Positions 1-7,743 of a stretch of 11,868 bases of DNA are shown piece after piece. The position numbers and the translations under genes are program-made. The notes beneath the pieces are model-generated. The model had not been told where the DNA came from. It saw nothing but the letters and a program-made list of their open reading frames with translations, and did no database searches. Location of the stretch: the NCBI GenBank assembly GCA_035494855.1, contig DATJGR010000340.1, forward strand, positions 1-11,868, in the 5' to 3' direction. Position 1 is the stretch's first letter; every line of letters begins with the position of its first letter. Source of the DNA: DATJGR01 sp035494855 (GTDB lineage: Bacteria > Pseudomonadota > Gammaproteobacteria > Pseudomonadales > Azotimanducaceae).

Positions 1-126
1 GCCGTGCTGCTCGATCACGCCGTCAACGGCTTCAACAACATGCCGCCGCTCGGTTACTGCATGGATTGCGAGCGCGAGGACCTGCGCGCCTATATCCGGT
101 TCATGGCAACCGGCGGCGGCGCATGA
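1..126 (+). CDS. Cytochrome c5-like protein, C-terminal fragment (partial)
   Basis: Only the last 41 codons are in the window; the start and heme-attachment CXXCH lie upstream. The visible part contains NNMPPLGYCMDC followed by an amphipathic helix (REDLRAYIRFM) and a TGA stop. In class I cytochromes c the Met of an MPP motif near the C-terminus is the distal heme ligand, here Met14 of the fragment. The Cys20-X-X-Cys23 pair after it is typical of the cytochrome c5 subgroup, where it forms a disulfide. The protein is expected to be a periplasmic electron carrier. Its stop overlaps the next gene's start (ATGA, 123-126), so the two are probably translated together and the cytochrome may accept electrons from that FAD enzyme; this is inference. 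It could also be the last domain of a larger multidomain cytochrome. Confidence 0.75.
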   Translation, partial: AVLLDHAVNGFNNMPPLGYCMDCEREDLRAYIRFMATGGGA

Positions 127-1523
127 GCCGCGTATCGCGCCGACGGCTTCTCGCAGGGGCGCTCTTCGCAAAAGTGTTCGGCGGGTCGATCACCGGTACC
201 GCGCCGCCGATCGTGAACGCTGCCGAGCGCATGCCATCCTCCGAGTCGTTGCCGTGGCGCAACTGGTCCGGCGGGCAAAGCGCGCAGCCGGCTGGACGTT
301 TCGCGCCGCAAACCGAAGACGAGCTGATCGAATTCCTCGGCCGCGCTTCGGGTCCGCTGAGGCCTGTCGGCTCGGGCCATTCGTTCTCGGCGCTCGTTCC
401 CACTGACGGCCACATCGTGGTGCTCGACCACCTCACGGGGTTGCGCGCGCACGACCCGGCAACGCTCGAAGCCACGCTCGGCGCCGGAATTCGCCTCGCC
501 GAAATCGGGCCGGTGCTCGAGGAAGTGCACCAGGGCATGTTCAACCTGCCTGACATCGATCGGCAAACGCTGGCCGGCGCCATTTCCACGGCAACGCACG
601 GTACCGGGCTTTCGTTGAATACGCTGTCCGCGTACGTGAGCGGGCTGCGCCTCATTACACCGTCGGGCAATGTGATGGAACTCGACGCTGCCAAGGAACC
701 GCGGTTGTTCGCTGCAGCGCAGGTTTCGCTTGGCGCGCTCGGCTTCGTCACCGAAGTGCGGATGCGCAACAGAGCCGCGTATCGGTTGAAGAAGACCACG
801 CGGCTCCAGCCAACCGAAGAGGTGCTGCAGGATTTCGAAGCGCAAGCACGCGCGCACTCGCACTTCGAAATGTTCCCGCTGACGCACTCGAAGTACGCCA
901 GCGTGCAGACCATCGACGAAACAGACGAGCCGATACACAACCCACAGCCCCCGCCGGACCAGCCGGACCCGTACGACGAACTGATGCGCGCGCTCGTGCA
1001 CGTGCCAGTTGCCGCGCGCGGCGCGATGATTGACGCTGCCGTGGCCGCGGCGCCGCAGTCAGAGCCGGTGGTCGATGTCTCGTATCGCATTCTCGCGAAC
1101 GTGCGTAACTACCGGTTCAACGAAATGGAATACTCGGTGCCGCTCGACGCGGGAGCACCGTGTCTGCGGGAGATTCTGCGCACGATCGACGAGAAGCAGA
1201 TCGACGCGGTGTTTCCGCTGGAGTATCGCTACGTGGCGGGCGACGACCTCTGGCTCAGCATGTTCTCAGGCGGTCCGCGCGCATCGATCTCGATACATCG
1301 CGACGCGCGCTTCGACTACCGGCCGTACTTCGACGTCATGGAGCCGATCTTCTGGAAGTACGGCGGCCGGCCACACTGGGGCAAGGTGCATTCGCTGAAG
1401 CACGATCAGCTGGTGAAGCTGTATCCGCGCTTCAAAGAGTTCCTCGAGATGCGCGAAGCGCTCGACCCGACCGGTCGAATGCTGAATCCGCACCTGCGTG
1501 GTCTGTTCGGAATTGCCACTTAG
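123..1523 (+). CDS. Tat-exported FAD-linked oxidoreductase, D-arabinono-1,4-lactone oxidase family
   Basis: This 466-residue protein belongs to the VAO-type flavoenzymes that oxidise sugar 1,4-lactones or polyols (FAD_binding_4 plus C-terminal ALO domain). Residues 5-10 (SRRRLL) and the following hydrophobic stretch look like a twin-arginine signal, so it is probably periplasmic. The FAD domain begins near residue 55. RPVGSGHSFS (80-89) carries His86, which corresponds to the histidine that binds FAD covalently in alditol oxidase-like enzymes. ATHGTG (157-162) is the conserved second FAD loop. HWGK (418-421) is the hallmark of the ALO C-terminus. The ATG at 123 was chosen over an upstream TTG at 66 because it overlaps the cytochrome stop (ATGA) and gives the Tat signal directly. 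The cytochrome neighbour suggests a dehydrogenase rather than an O2-using oxidase. The substrate is unknown. Confidence 0.88.
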   Translation: MSRVSRRRLLAGALFAKVFGGSITGTAPPIVNAAERMPSSESLPWRNWSGGQSAQPAGRFAPQTEDELIEFLGRASGPLRPVGSGHSFSALVPTDGHIVVLDHLTGLRAHDPATLEATLGAGIRLAEIGPVLEEVHQGMFNLPDIDRQTLAGAISTATHGTGLSLNTLSAYVSGLRLITPSGNVMELDAAKEPRLFAAAQVSLGALGFVTEVRMRNRAAYRLKKTTRLQPTEEVLQDFEAQARAHSHFEMFPLTHSKYASVQTIDETDEPIHNPQPPPDQPDPYDELMRALVHVPVAARGAMIDAAVAAAPQSEPVVDVSYRILANVRNYRFNEMEYSVPLDAGAPCLREILRTIDEKQIDAVFPLEYRYVAGDDLWLSMFSGGPRASISIHRDARFDYRPYFDVMEPIFWKYGGRPHWGKVHSLKHDQLVKLYPRFKEFLEMREALDPTGRMLNPHLRGLFGIAT

Positions 1524-1531
1524 TAAAGCAG

Positions 1532-3805
1532 TTAGATCGAGAACCCTTCTTCCGAAATCGGCATCGTGCGCGGCCGCAGACCGCTCGCCGCATGGATCGC
1601 GTTGCACACGGCCGCCGCGAGCGGCGGCAACGCAGGTTCACCGAGGCCGGTCGGCATGTTGTCGCTCTCGATGAAGTGCACGTCCACCTCGGGAACGTTC
1701 GGCATCCGCAGAATCGGATAGTCGCGGAAGTTCTGTTGCTGCGCGCGGCCGTCTTCGAACGTTACCTTGAGCCCCATCATCGTGCTGAGCCCGTCGATCA
1801 CCGCCCCCTCGCACTGATTCTCCGCCATGCTGCGGTTGACGATGGGGCCGACGTCGCCGACCACCGTGACGCGATGCACGGTGATTTTCTTGTCCGGCGC
1901 AACGCTCACTTCTGCCACTTCGGCGAAGTGGCCGGCATGGCTGAAGTAGAACGCGATACCGAGACCGCGTCCCGGCGGCATCGTCTTGCCCCAACCGGAC
2001 TTCTCCGCCGCGAGCTTAACCACTGCCGCGGCCCTGCCGGTGTTCAAGCGCCAGCTGTCGCCGGTTGCCATCCAACGCGGCTCGCCCAGCACCTCGAGCA
2101 GGAACTCGACCCGATCGCGATTCGCCGCAACCGCCATCTCGTCGAGAAAGCCCTGCACCACGAAACCGAACACGTTCGAACCCGGCGCGCGCCAGGCACC
2201 GCACTGCGTCTCCCATGGCAGGTTCGTCTGCATCAGCTTGTAGTTGGCCACCAACTCGCCCGGAAATATCTTCTCCGACATCTGCCCCCCCACCACCGCC
2301 TCGCCTTTGTCGTTGGCAAAGCTGATGAAGTGGTGTTGCCACGCAGACAATTTGCCGGCGCTGTCCACGGCGCCTTTGACCGCGTGGAAGCCGCCGGCAC
2401 GGTAGAAGTCGTGCGCCATATCGTCTTCGCGCGTCCATTGCAGTTTCACCGGCACGCCAATGCGCTTTGCGATTGCGGCTGCTTCAGCCATGTAGTCGTT
2501 GGTGAGGCGGCGTCCGAAGCCACCGCCGCAACGCGTCTGGTGCACGGTTACCTTGTCGCGCGGAATCGACAGCACCGACGCGACGATTTCTGCGCCCTGC
2601 TGCGGCGTTTGCGTCGGTGACCAGAGCTCGATCGCACCGTCGCGATAAGACGCAGTGCAGTTCTGCGGCTCGAGCTGGGCGTGCGAGACGAACGCGTATC
2701 GATACGTCGATTCGACAGTGGCGGCAGCAGCGCGGAACTGGGCGTCTACGTCGCCCTTGTTGCTCACTACGTTGCCGCCGTTCCCCTTAGCAAGCTTGTC
2801 GGCTTGCGCAACCGCCGCGTTCCAGCTGTCTTTCGCAGCGGCCGATTCGTCCCACCGTATTTTGAGTTGCTGCTTCGCGCTGATCGCGGCCCAGGTACCG
2901 TTCGCAACGATTGCGACCCCGGGCATCAGCCCGTTCACTTCGCCGTTACCGTCCAGCACGAAGGCATCGACTACACCCGGCAGCTTCCTGATCTCTTCGA
3001 GATTCGCGCTGGCCACACGGCCGCCGGTGGCCGGGCATTTCTGATACACGGCGTAGCGCATGTTCGGCAGTACCTGATCGATGCCGAACAGCGGCGCTCC
3101 GGTGACGATCGCGCGGTTGTCCACGCCCGGAATACGCGTTCCCAGCAACCGATAGTCGGCGCGACTCTTCAGCGGAACTTTCGCAGCATCCGGCATCCGC
3201 AACCGGGCTGCGTCGTTGGCGATGTCGAAGTAACCCACGCTACGGCCGCTCGGCGCATGCGTAACGACGCTGTCGCGTGTCTGGCATTCGCTGTCTTTCA
3301 CGCCCCAACGCGCTGCCGCGGCAGAGACGAGCATCGCGCGCGCCACCGCGCCGGCACGTCGCAGGCCGTCCCAGTTCTGCGGCACCGACCGGGAACCACC
3401 GGCCACCTGGCCGCCGTACGCATCCTTGTCGATGCGCGCCTGCTCCACGCGAACGTCGTCCCACGCGGCATCCAACTCTTCCGCCACTATCATCGGCAGA
3501 CTCGTCTTCACGCCCTGGCCGATCTCCGGATTCGGCGCATAGATCACGATCTCGCCGGCGGCGATCTTCACGTAGGCGTTCGGTGTGAACGTGCCCGCGC
3601 TCTTTGCAGTGGCGGCGGCCTTGCCGGGCCAGCCAGTGCCTACGGCGAGCAGTAACCCGCCACCCGCCACGCCGGTCATTTGCAGGAAGCGGCGCCGGCC
3701 GATCTTCGCAACGGTGAACGGCATCGATTGCGGTGCACGGTCCGACTCTGCCGCGTATTGCGCCAGAAACGAGTCGTTGGTGAACGAACGATTGGATTCA
3801 GCCAT
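1532..3805 (-). CDS. Molybdopterin-binding large subunit, isoquinoline 1-oxidoreductase beta / aldehyde dehydrogenase type
   Basis: This 757-residue subunit of the xanthine dehydrogenase superfamily would hydroxylate an aldehyde or N-heterocycle at a molybdenum-MCD cofactor, using water as the oxygen donor. Visible motifs: RRRFLQM with a Gly/Leu-rich stretch (37-54), a Tat signal with an unusually long leader; EIGQGVKTSLPMIVAEELD (94-112); GGGFGRR (427-433) for pterin binding; CGAWRAPG (535-542); and GEPALPPLAAAVCNAI near the end, whose Glu723 matches the catalytic glutamate. The ATG at 3805 is used because it forms TGATG with the stop of the [2Fe-2S] gene, which implies translational coupling. 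No FAD-domain subunit is present, as in IorAB-type two-subunit enzymes, so electrons should leave through the iron-sulfur subunit, perhaps to a cytochrome c. The stop lies 8 bases from the convergent FAD oxidase stop, with no visible terminator. Confidence 0.9.
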   Translation of the reverse strand: MAESNRSFTNDSFLAQYAAESDRAPQSMPFTVAKIGRRRFLQMTGVAGGGLLLAVGTGWPGKAAATAKSAGTFTPNAYVKIAAGEIVIYAPNPEIGQGVKTSLPMIVAEELDAAWDDVRVEQARIDKDAYGGQVAGGSRSVPQNWDGLRRAGAVARAMLVSAAAARWGVKDSECQTRDSVVTHAPSGRSVGYFDIANDAARLRMPDAAKVPLKSRADYRLLGTRIPGVDNRAIVTGAPLFGIDQVLPNMRYAVYQKCPATGGRVASANLEEIRKLPGVVDAFVLDGNGEVNGLMPGVAIVANGTWAAISAKQQLKIRWDESAAAKDSWNAAVAQADKLAKGNGGNVVSNKGDVDAQFRAAAATVESTYRYAFVSHAQLEPQNCTASYRDGAIELWSPTQTPQQGAEIVASVLSIPRDKVTVHQTRCGGGFGRRLTNDYMAEAAAIAKRIGVPVKLQWTREDDMAHDFYRAGGFHAVKGAVDSAGKLSAWQHHFISFANDKGEAVVGGQMSEKIFPGELVANYKLMQTNLPWETQCGAWRAPGSNVFGFVVQGFLDEMAVAANRDRVEFLLEVLGEPRWMATGDSWRLNTGRAAAVVKLAAEKSGWGKTMPPGRGLGIAFYFSHAGHFAEVAEVSVAPDKKITVHRVTVVGDVGPIVNRSMAENQCEGAVIDGLSTMMGLKVTFEDGRAQQQNFRDYPILRMPNVPEVDVHFIESDNMPTGLGEPALPPLAAAVCNAIHAASGLRPRTMPISEEGFSI

Positions 3806-4284
3806 CACACGTTCCCCCCGTCGCGCTGCGCCTTCGCCGCTGCGTGAATGGCCTTGCGGATCCGCAGATACGTGCCGCACCGGCACAGGTTGCCGGCCAT
3901 CGCCTGATCGATTTCGGCATCGGTCGGATCGGGATTCGCTTTCAGCAGCGCCGCTGCTGACATGATCTGCCCCGCCTGACAGTAACCGCACTGCGGTACG
4001 TCGAGGTCGATCCACGCCTGCTGCAACGGATGCAGCGGCTTGTCCGGACCTGCGAGCCCTTCAATCGTCGTTACCGCGTGTTCGGCCGCCGCCACCGCGC
4101 TGAATGAACAGGAGCGCACCGGCTGACCGTCGATCCACACGGTGCACGCGCCGCACTGACCCACGCCGCAGCCGTATTTCACGCCGACCAGATTCAGGTT
4201 GTCGCGCAGCACCCACAGCAGTGGTGTGGACGGCTCGACGCCGTCGATCAGATGTTCATTGCCGTTGACGTTCAATGTCAGCAT
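3805..4284 (-). CDS. [2Fe-2S] small subunit of the molybdenum hydroxylase (IorA/CoxS type)
   Basis: This 159-residue two-cluster ferredoxin subunit transfers electrons from the Mo centre. The N-terminal plant-ferredoxin domain has Cys39, Cys44 and Cys47 (CGVGQCGAC) plus Cys59. The C-terminal four-helix domain has Cys99 and Cys102 (CGYC) and Cys134 and Cys136 (CRC). All eight ligands are intact and the length is normal for the family. The ATG at 4284 is preceded by GGAGT (4295-4291) at 6 nt, a good ribosome-binding site. The protein has no signal peptide of its own, so it is probably carried out of the cytoplasm with the Tat-bearing large subunit, as in other enzymes of this type. The gene sits 71 bases downstream of the sugar isomerase-like gene and overlaps the large subunit by one base. 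Confidence 0.94.
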   Translation of the reverse strand: MLTLNVNGNEHLIDGVEPSTPLLWVLRDNLNLVGVKYGCGVGQCGACTVWIDGQPVRSCSFSAVAAAEHAVTTIEGLAGPDKPLHPLQQAWIDLDVPQCGYCQAGQIMSAAALLKANPDPTDAEIDQAMAGNLCRCGTYLRIRKAIHAAAKAQRDGGNV

Positions 4285-4355
4285 TAGCGGACTCCATGCG
4301 GCCGGATGGCGATCATCGCACCGCGTCGGCAACGCGCCAACCCGATGTCGAACCG

Positions 4356-5147
4356 CTAGAGCGTTCCGAGGAAATCGCGCGTTGCGGCCAGCACCGCGCG
4401 GGCGCGATCGACCGGATCGGGATACGTTTCGCGATGGCGCTTCGAACGCACTTCGAGGCTGAGCGGCACGGCGTTCGGAAGCGCCGCGAGCAGCTCGCGC
4501 AACGGCAATGCGCCTTCGCCGGCGGCGCAGCGTCCGTCAATCGCATCGGCGAGGTACGCGTCGTAGTCCGGATTCATCAGCGCGGCCGGACCGTCGCACA
4601 GCTGCGCGTACGGCAGCAGATCGCGCGCGATCGATGCCACGTCGGCGGGACACGCACCGCAGCGCGCGAGATGCAGCGCATCAACCAGCACGCCACCGGC
4701 CGGATGGGCCACGTCGGTCACCACGTCGACGGCCTGAGCGAGCGTTTGCACCTGCGCGATCATCAGAAACTCCAATACCGCCCGCATACCGGCCGCAGCC
4801 GCAAGCTCGCACAGCGCGGCGAACTGATGCTTGGTGTCGTCGAGGCTCGGGTTGGCGCTGACGATCAGCACATTGCGCGCGCCGAGCGCGCCACCTATGT
4901 CGATCAGCCGCCGCGCGGCGTCGGTCAGTGCACGGCCGGGCCGGATCCAGATCACTTCGATGTCGAGTGCCTGCAGCGCGCCGTCGCGCAGCTCGCGCTG
5001 AACGTCGCGCGTGGTCGCGTCGGTCCAGGTATCCGTGTCACACCAGATGCCGGTCGCCCGGTAGCCGGATTCGGCTGCCGCCCGGACGATTCGTTGCGGC
5101 GGAAACTCCGGCAGCACACCGGCGGCGAGCGACAGCAGGTGTGCCAT
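4356..5147 (-). CDS. Sugar phosphate isomerase/epimerase-like TIM-barrel protein
   Basis: This 263-residue protein resembles the xylose isomerase-like/AP endonuclease 2 superfamily, whose members isomerise or epimerise sugars and related acids with a divalent metal. Metal-ligand candidates fall at the usual barrel positions: Glu126 (VLEF), Asp156 and His159 (VDALH), Gln182 followed by CDGP, and Glu232 (LSLEV). No signal peptide is seen, so it should be cytoplasmic. The ATG at 5147 shares one base with the TGA of the upstream esterase (TGATG), so the pair is probably coupled. In-frame codons continue upstream, but that stretch reads against the esterase and is arginine-rich shadow sequence. 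The substrate is not evident. Such proteins often accompany sugar, inositol or aromatic-acid catabolism genes, and here it sits between an esterase and a Mo hydroxylase. Confidence 0.8.
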   Translation of the reverse strand: MAHLLSLAAGVLPEFPPQRIVRAAAESGYRATGIWCDTDTWTDATTRDVQRELRDGALQALDIEVIWIRPGRALTDAARRLIDIGGALGARNVLIVSANPSLDDTKHQFAALCELAAAAGMRAVLEFLMIAQVQTLAQAVDVVTDVAHPAGGVLVDALHLARCGACPADVASIARDLLPYAQLCDGPAALMNPDYDAYLADAIDGRCAAGEGALPLRELLAALPNAVPLSLEVRSKRHRETYPDPVDRARAVLAATRDFLGTL

Positions 5148-6130
5148 CACCCGAACACCCGGCCCACCGCGCGGGCGATTCGCAAGCCGAAGCCACGCAG
5201 GTCGCTGCGGCGCGAGCGGGCGAGTTCGGTCGCGAGAAAGCGCTGTGTCCGTTCGATGCAGCGTCGTGAGTCGCCGAAGAATTCCATCTGCATGAAGCCG
5301 TGCGGCATGCCCGATGCGATGAGCAACTCGTGCCTCATGCCGTTCGCCTCCAATCGCTGCTGCAGTGCACGCGAATCGTCGAGGAGCGGGTCTTGTCCAC
5401 CGACGATCAACAGCGTCGGGGGCAACCACCGGGCGCCGTGGATCGGGCTCACGCGGGGATCTTCGAGCAGCGACAATTTCGCATTTCGCCCGAGGTAGGC
5501 CTCACGCAGAGCGCGCGCGAACATCGGTCCGCCGACCTCGGCGAAGTCGAACACGCCGTAGATCAGCACCGCTGCCGCGAGCTTCGGACCGCGCCGGCGC
5601 TGCGCCAGCTCGATCGCCACCGCCGCTGCCAGGTTGGCACCGGCCGAATCGCCGGCGACCGCGATGCGCGCCGGATCGCCTCCGAACTCGTGCGCGTGCC
5701 GCACGGCCCACGCGACGGCGGCGAGGCAGTCGTCGAAACCGGCCGGGAAGGGATGCTCGGGCGCCAGACGATAGTCAGCGCTCACCACGACGCAGCCGCC
5801 TTCGGCGAATCGGTGCGTCAGTTTGCGGTGGCTCGCCGGATTGCCCGCCACCCATGCACCGCCGTGGAAATAGACGAGCACCGGAAACGGACCGGTGCCG
5901 GCCGGCACCGTCACGTCGACCGATATCCTTCGCCCGTCCGTCTGAACCGGCAATGCCTCATGCAATGCACCCACGCTCGGCAGCTTGCGGTTGAGCAATC
6001 CGGCCAGCTGGTCGAACACGAAGCGGATGCCTTCGATGCTCGCATCCGGCGCGATCTCTTTCGCAAACGCCGTGCTCAGTTCGCGCGCCGGTGGCGCCAT
6101 GCGCTCGCTGTTCGCACCGTCCAGTTTCAT
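5147..6130 (-). CDS. Alpha/beta hydrolase, HSL-family esterase
   Basis: This 327-residue carboxylesterase of the hormone-sensitive lipase family (family IV) hydrolyses esters of short to medium acids. The oxyanion-hole motif is HGGAW (89-93), the nucleophile elbow GDSAGAN places Ser162, the acid is Asp247 (GGQDPLLDD) and the base is His277 (MPHGF). SADYRLAPEHPFPA (117-130) is also typical. The ATG at 6130 has a strong GGAGG (6139-6135) four bases upstream; Met11 is a weaker alternative start. No signal peptide is visible. The TGA overlaps the isomerase-like gene start by one base. It lies 74 bases after the quinone reductase-like gene, probably on the same transcript. The substrate is unknown; in context it may release an acid or alcohol that the other block enzymes then process. 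Confidence 0.92.
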   Translation of the reverse strand: MKLDGANSERMAPPARELSTAFAKEIAPDASIEGIRFVFDQLAGLLNRKLPSVGALHEALPVQTDGRRISVDVTVPAGTGPFPVLVYFHGGAWVAGNPASHRKLTHRFAEGGCVVVSADYRLAPEHPFPAGFDDCLAAVAWAVRHAHEFGGDPARIAVAGDSAGANLAAAVAIELAQRRRGPKLAAAVLIYGVFDFAEVGGPMFARALREAYLGRNAKLSLLEDPRVSPIHGARWLPPTLLIVGGQDPLLDDSRALQQRLEANGMRHELLIASGMPHGFMQMEFFGDSRRCIERTQRFLATELARSRRSDLRGFGLRIARAVGRVFG

Positions 6131-6204
6131 TCAGCCTCCGTCCTGCCGATGCTGCATTGCGTCAGGATGCTAGCACCGGGGCGCGAACCGGTGGCGACGA
6201 AACA

Positions 6205-7164
6205 TCAGACGACCATGGCTTTGCCGATGACCTTCCGCTCGATGATCAGCTTCAAAGCGTCGGCTGTTCGCTCCAGCGGCACGCGGTGCGAGATGTATGG
6301 CTTGATCCGTCCGGATGCGAGCCAACCCATCAGAACGTCGGCGTTGCGTTTCGCCCACGCGGGATCGTGGCGCTGTAGTCCGCCGACGGTGAAGCCGATC
6401 ACCGCGGCGTCCTTGATCAGCAGGTGATTCGTCTTCGCGAGCCCGACCCGGCCGCTGGTGAAGCCGACGATGAGGATGCGGCCGAACGGCGCGATGCAAC
6501 GCATCGATTCGTCGAACACGTCGCCACCGACCGGATCGTAGATGACGTCGGCGCCGCGTCCGCCGGTCAGTTCCTTCACCTGCTCGCGAAAGCCGTCGGT
6601 GTAATTGATCAGGTGGTCGGCACCGAGTTGGCGGACCACGTCGAGCTTCGCGTCCGAGCCGGCGGTGGCAATCACCGTTGCGCCGTACAGCTTGCCGATG
6701 TCGACCGCAGCGAGTCCGACGCCGCCGGCCGCGCCGTGTACCAGCAGCGTTTCACCCGCTTTCAGATCCGCCCGCTGCATGGCGTAGTAGGCGGTGGCGT
6801 AGTTGCTGCGGAACGACGCCGCGGCTTCGAGATTCACGTGCTCGGGCAGCCGCGTGACGCGCGATGCAGCGACCACCACCTGTTCGACGCATCCGCCCGG
6901 CGTCAACACCGCGTCGCCGACGCGTAAATTCGTTACGCCCGCGCCGACCGCGGTGATGCGACCCGCGCCTTCGCCGCCGACGACGAACGGTAGTTCCGGC
7001 TTCACCTGATACTCGCCGGCCACCATCAGCACGTCGGTAAACGCGACACCGCGCGCGACGATCGCCACCTTCACCTGTCCGTCGCCGGGAGACGGGGGTT
7101 CCGGAACGTCGCGCACGACCAGGTCGTCAGGGCCACCGAGCTTTTCGCAGTAAACCGCTTTCAT
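6205..7164 (-). CDS. NADPH:quinone oxidoreductase-like MDR enzyme
   Basis: This 319-residue zinc-free medium-chain dehydrogenase/reductase belongs to the quinone oxidoreductase group. Members reduce quinones or alpha,beta-unsaturated carbonyls with NADPH in the cytoplasm. The GroES-like N-terminal half includes GGEGAG (63-68). The Rossmann nucleotide loop is GAAGGVGLAA (144-153), followed by GATVIATAGS. The cysteine ligands of zinc MDR enzymes are absent. The ATG at 7164 starts the conserved MKAVYCEKLGGPDDL; longer in-frame starts would run into the divergent SnoaL-like gene. No clear Shine-Dalgarno is visible before it. It is the first gene of the five-gene minus-strand block, so the block's promoter should lie in 7165-7248. 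Confidence 0.9.
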   Translation of the reverse strand: MKAVYCEKLGGPDDLVVRDVPEPPSPGDGQVKVAIVARGVAFTDVLMVAGEYQVKPELPFVVGGEGAGRITAVGAGVTNLRVGDAVLTPGGCVEQVVVAASRVTRLPEHVNLEAAASFRSNYATAYYAMQRADLKAGETLLVHGAAGGVGLAAVDIGKLYGATVIATAGSDAKLDVVRQLGADHLINYTDGFREQVKELTGGRGADVIYDPVGGDVFDESMRCIAPFGRILIVGFTSGRVGLAKTNHLLIKDAAVIGFTVGGLQRHDPAWAKRNADVLMGWLASGRIKPYISHRVPLERTADALKLIIERKVIGKAMVV

Positions 7165-7248
7165 GTTGTCAGCCGTTGGGGGAGGGCGGAACGGTAACGC
7201 CGCGGCGCGGATCGATACAATGGGCCGGTCATTACCGGGAGGGCTGAC
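7165..7248. promoter_or_regulatory. Divergent intergenic region with inverted repeat and a plus-strand -10-like box
   Basis: This 84-base spacer separates the outward-pointing starts of the MDR block (-) and the SnoaL-like gene (+), so it should hold both promoters. TACAAT at 7216-7221 resembles a sigma-70 -10 box for the plus strand, but no good -35 box is seen 16-18 bases upstream. A perfect 8-bp dyad, TGTCAGCC (7167-7174) and GGCTGACA (7242-7249), abuts both start codons. The SnoaL-like gene has a strong GGGAGGG ribosome-binding site (7238-7244) five bases from its ATG. Promoter assignment is tentative. Confidence 0.4.
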
Positions 7249-7743
7249 ATGTCGAATCTCGAACAACTGCTCGACCGCGCGGCAATCACCGACCTCGTCA
7301 ACCGCTACGCCACAGGGCTCGACCGGCGCGATTGGAAACTATTGCGGTCGATCTTCGCCGACGAGATCGACATGGAGTACACCTCCGTCGGGATCAAAGC
7401 GGGACGCTACTCCGCCGATCGCTGGGTGCGCAGCTCCGAAGTGTTGTTCGCCGGATTCGGTCCCACTCAGCATACGTTGACCAATCACGCCATTGATCTG
7501 AACGGCGACACGGCGCACTGCGTCATGTACATGCGCGCCGAACACTTCATCGTCGAAGACGCGCCTCGGGACAATTGTTGGACAATCGGCGGCTACTACA
7601 GGGTGGACCTGAAGCGTTCGACCGAAGGCTGGAAAATCCACGCGATGGGTCTGCACGTGACATGGCAGACCGGCAACCGGGAACTCTCCAACCTCGCGAT
7701 CGAGCGCGGCCGCGCGAAACTCGGCATCAAGCCGCGCAGCTAA
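7249..7743 (+). CDS. SnoaL-like / NTF2-fold protein
   Basis: This 164-residue cone-shaped alpha+beta protein is of the SnoaL-like type, a fold shared by polyketide cyclases, ketosteroid isomerases, scytalone dehydratases and small dioxygenase subunits. Recognisable blocks are the N-terminal helix ITDLVNRYATGLDRRDW (13-29) followed by SIFADEIDMEY, HTLTNHAIDLNGDTAHC (75-91), and GGYYRVDLKRSTEGWKIH (114-131). The protein is probably cytoplasmic and may be an isomerase, dehydratase or hydrolase on a small organic substrate; the reaction cannot be assigned. The ATG at 7249 is supported by the strong ribosome-binding site GGGAGGG. Its TAA stop overlaps the TAG stop of the convergent glutathione peroxidase gene, leaving no room for a conventional terminator. 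Confidence 0.87.
   Translation: MSNLEQLLDRAAITDLVNRYATGLDRRDWKLLRSIFADEIDMEYTSVGIKAGRYSADRWVRSSEVLFAGFGPTQHTLTNHAIDLNGDTAHCVMYMRAEHFIVEDAPRDNCWTIGGYYRVDLKRSTEGWKIHAMGLHVTWQTGNRELSNLAIERGRAKLGIKPRS

Noticed and set aside
66..122. TTG start at 66 for the FAD-linked oxidase
   Set aside because: It would run 19 codons inside the cytochrome gene in another frame and bury the Tat signal. The ATG at 123 overlaps the cytochrome stop.
6174..6193. Hairpin CACCGG/CCGGTG between the MDR and esterase genes as a terminator
   Set aside because: The stem is only 6 bp with an 8-base loop and has no T tract after it on either strand. The genes on both sides look cotranscribed.
1160..6427. Long plus-strand open frames, for example 1160-2620, 4275-5498 and 5300-6427
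   Set aside because: They are antisense to well-supported minus-strand enzymes, have Arg/Ala/His-rich compositions without motifs, and are expected shadows in a GC-rich genome.
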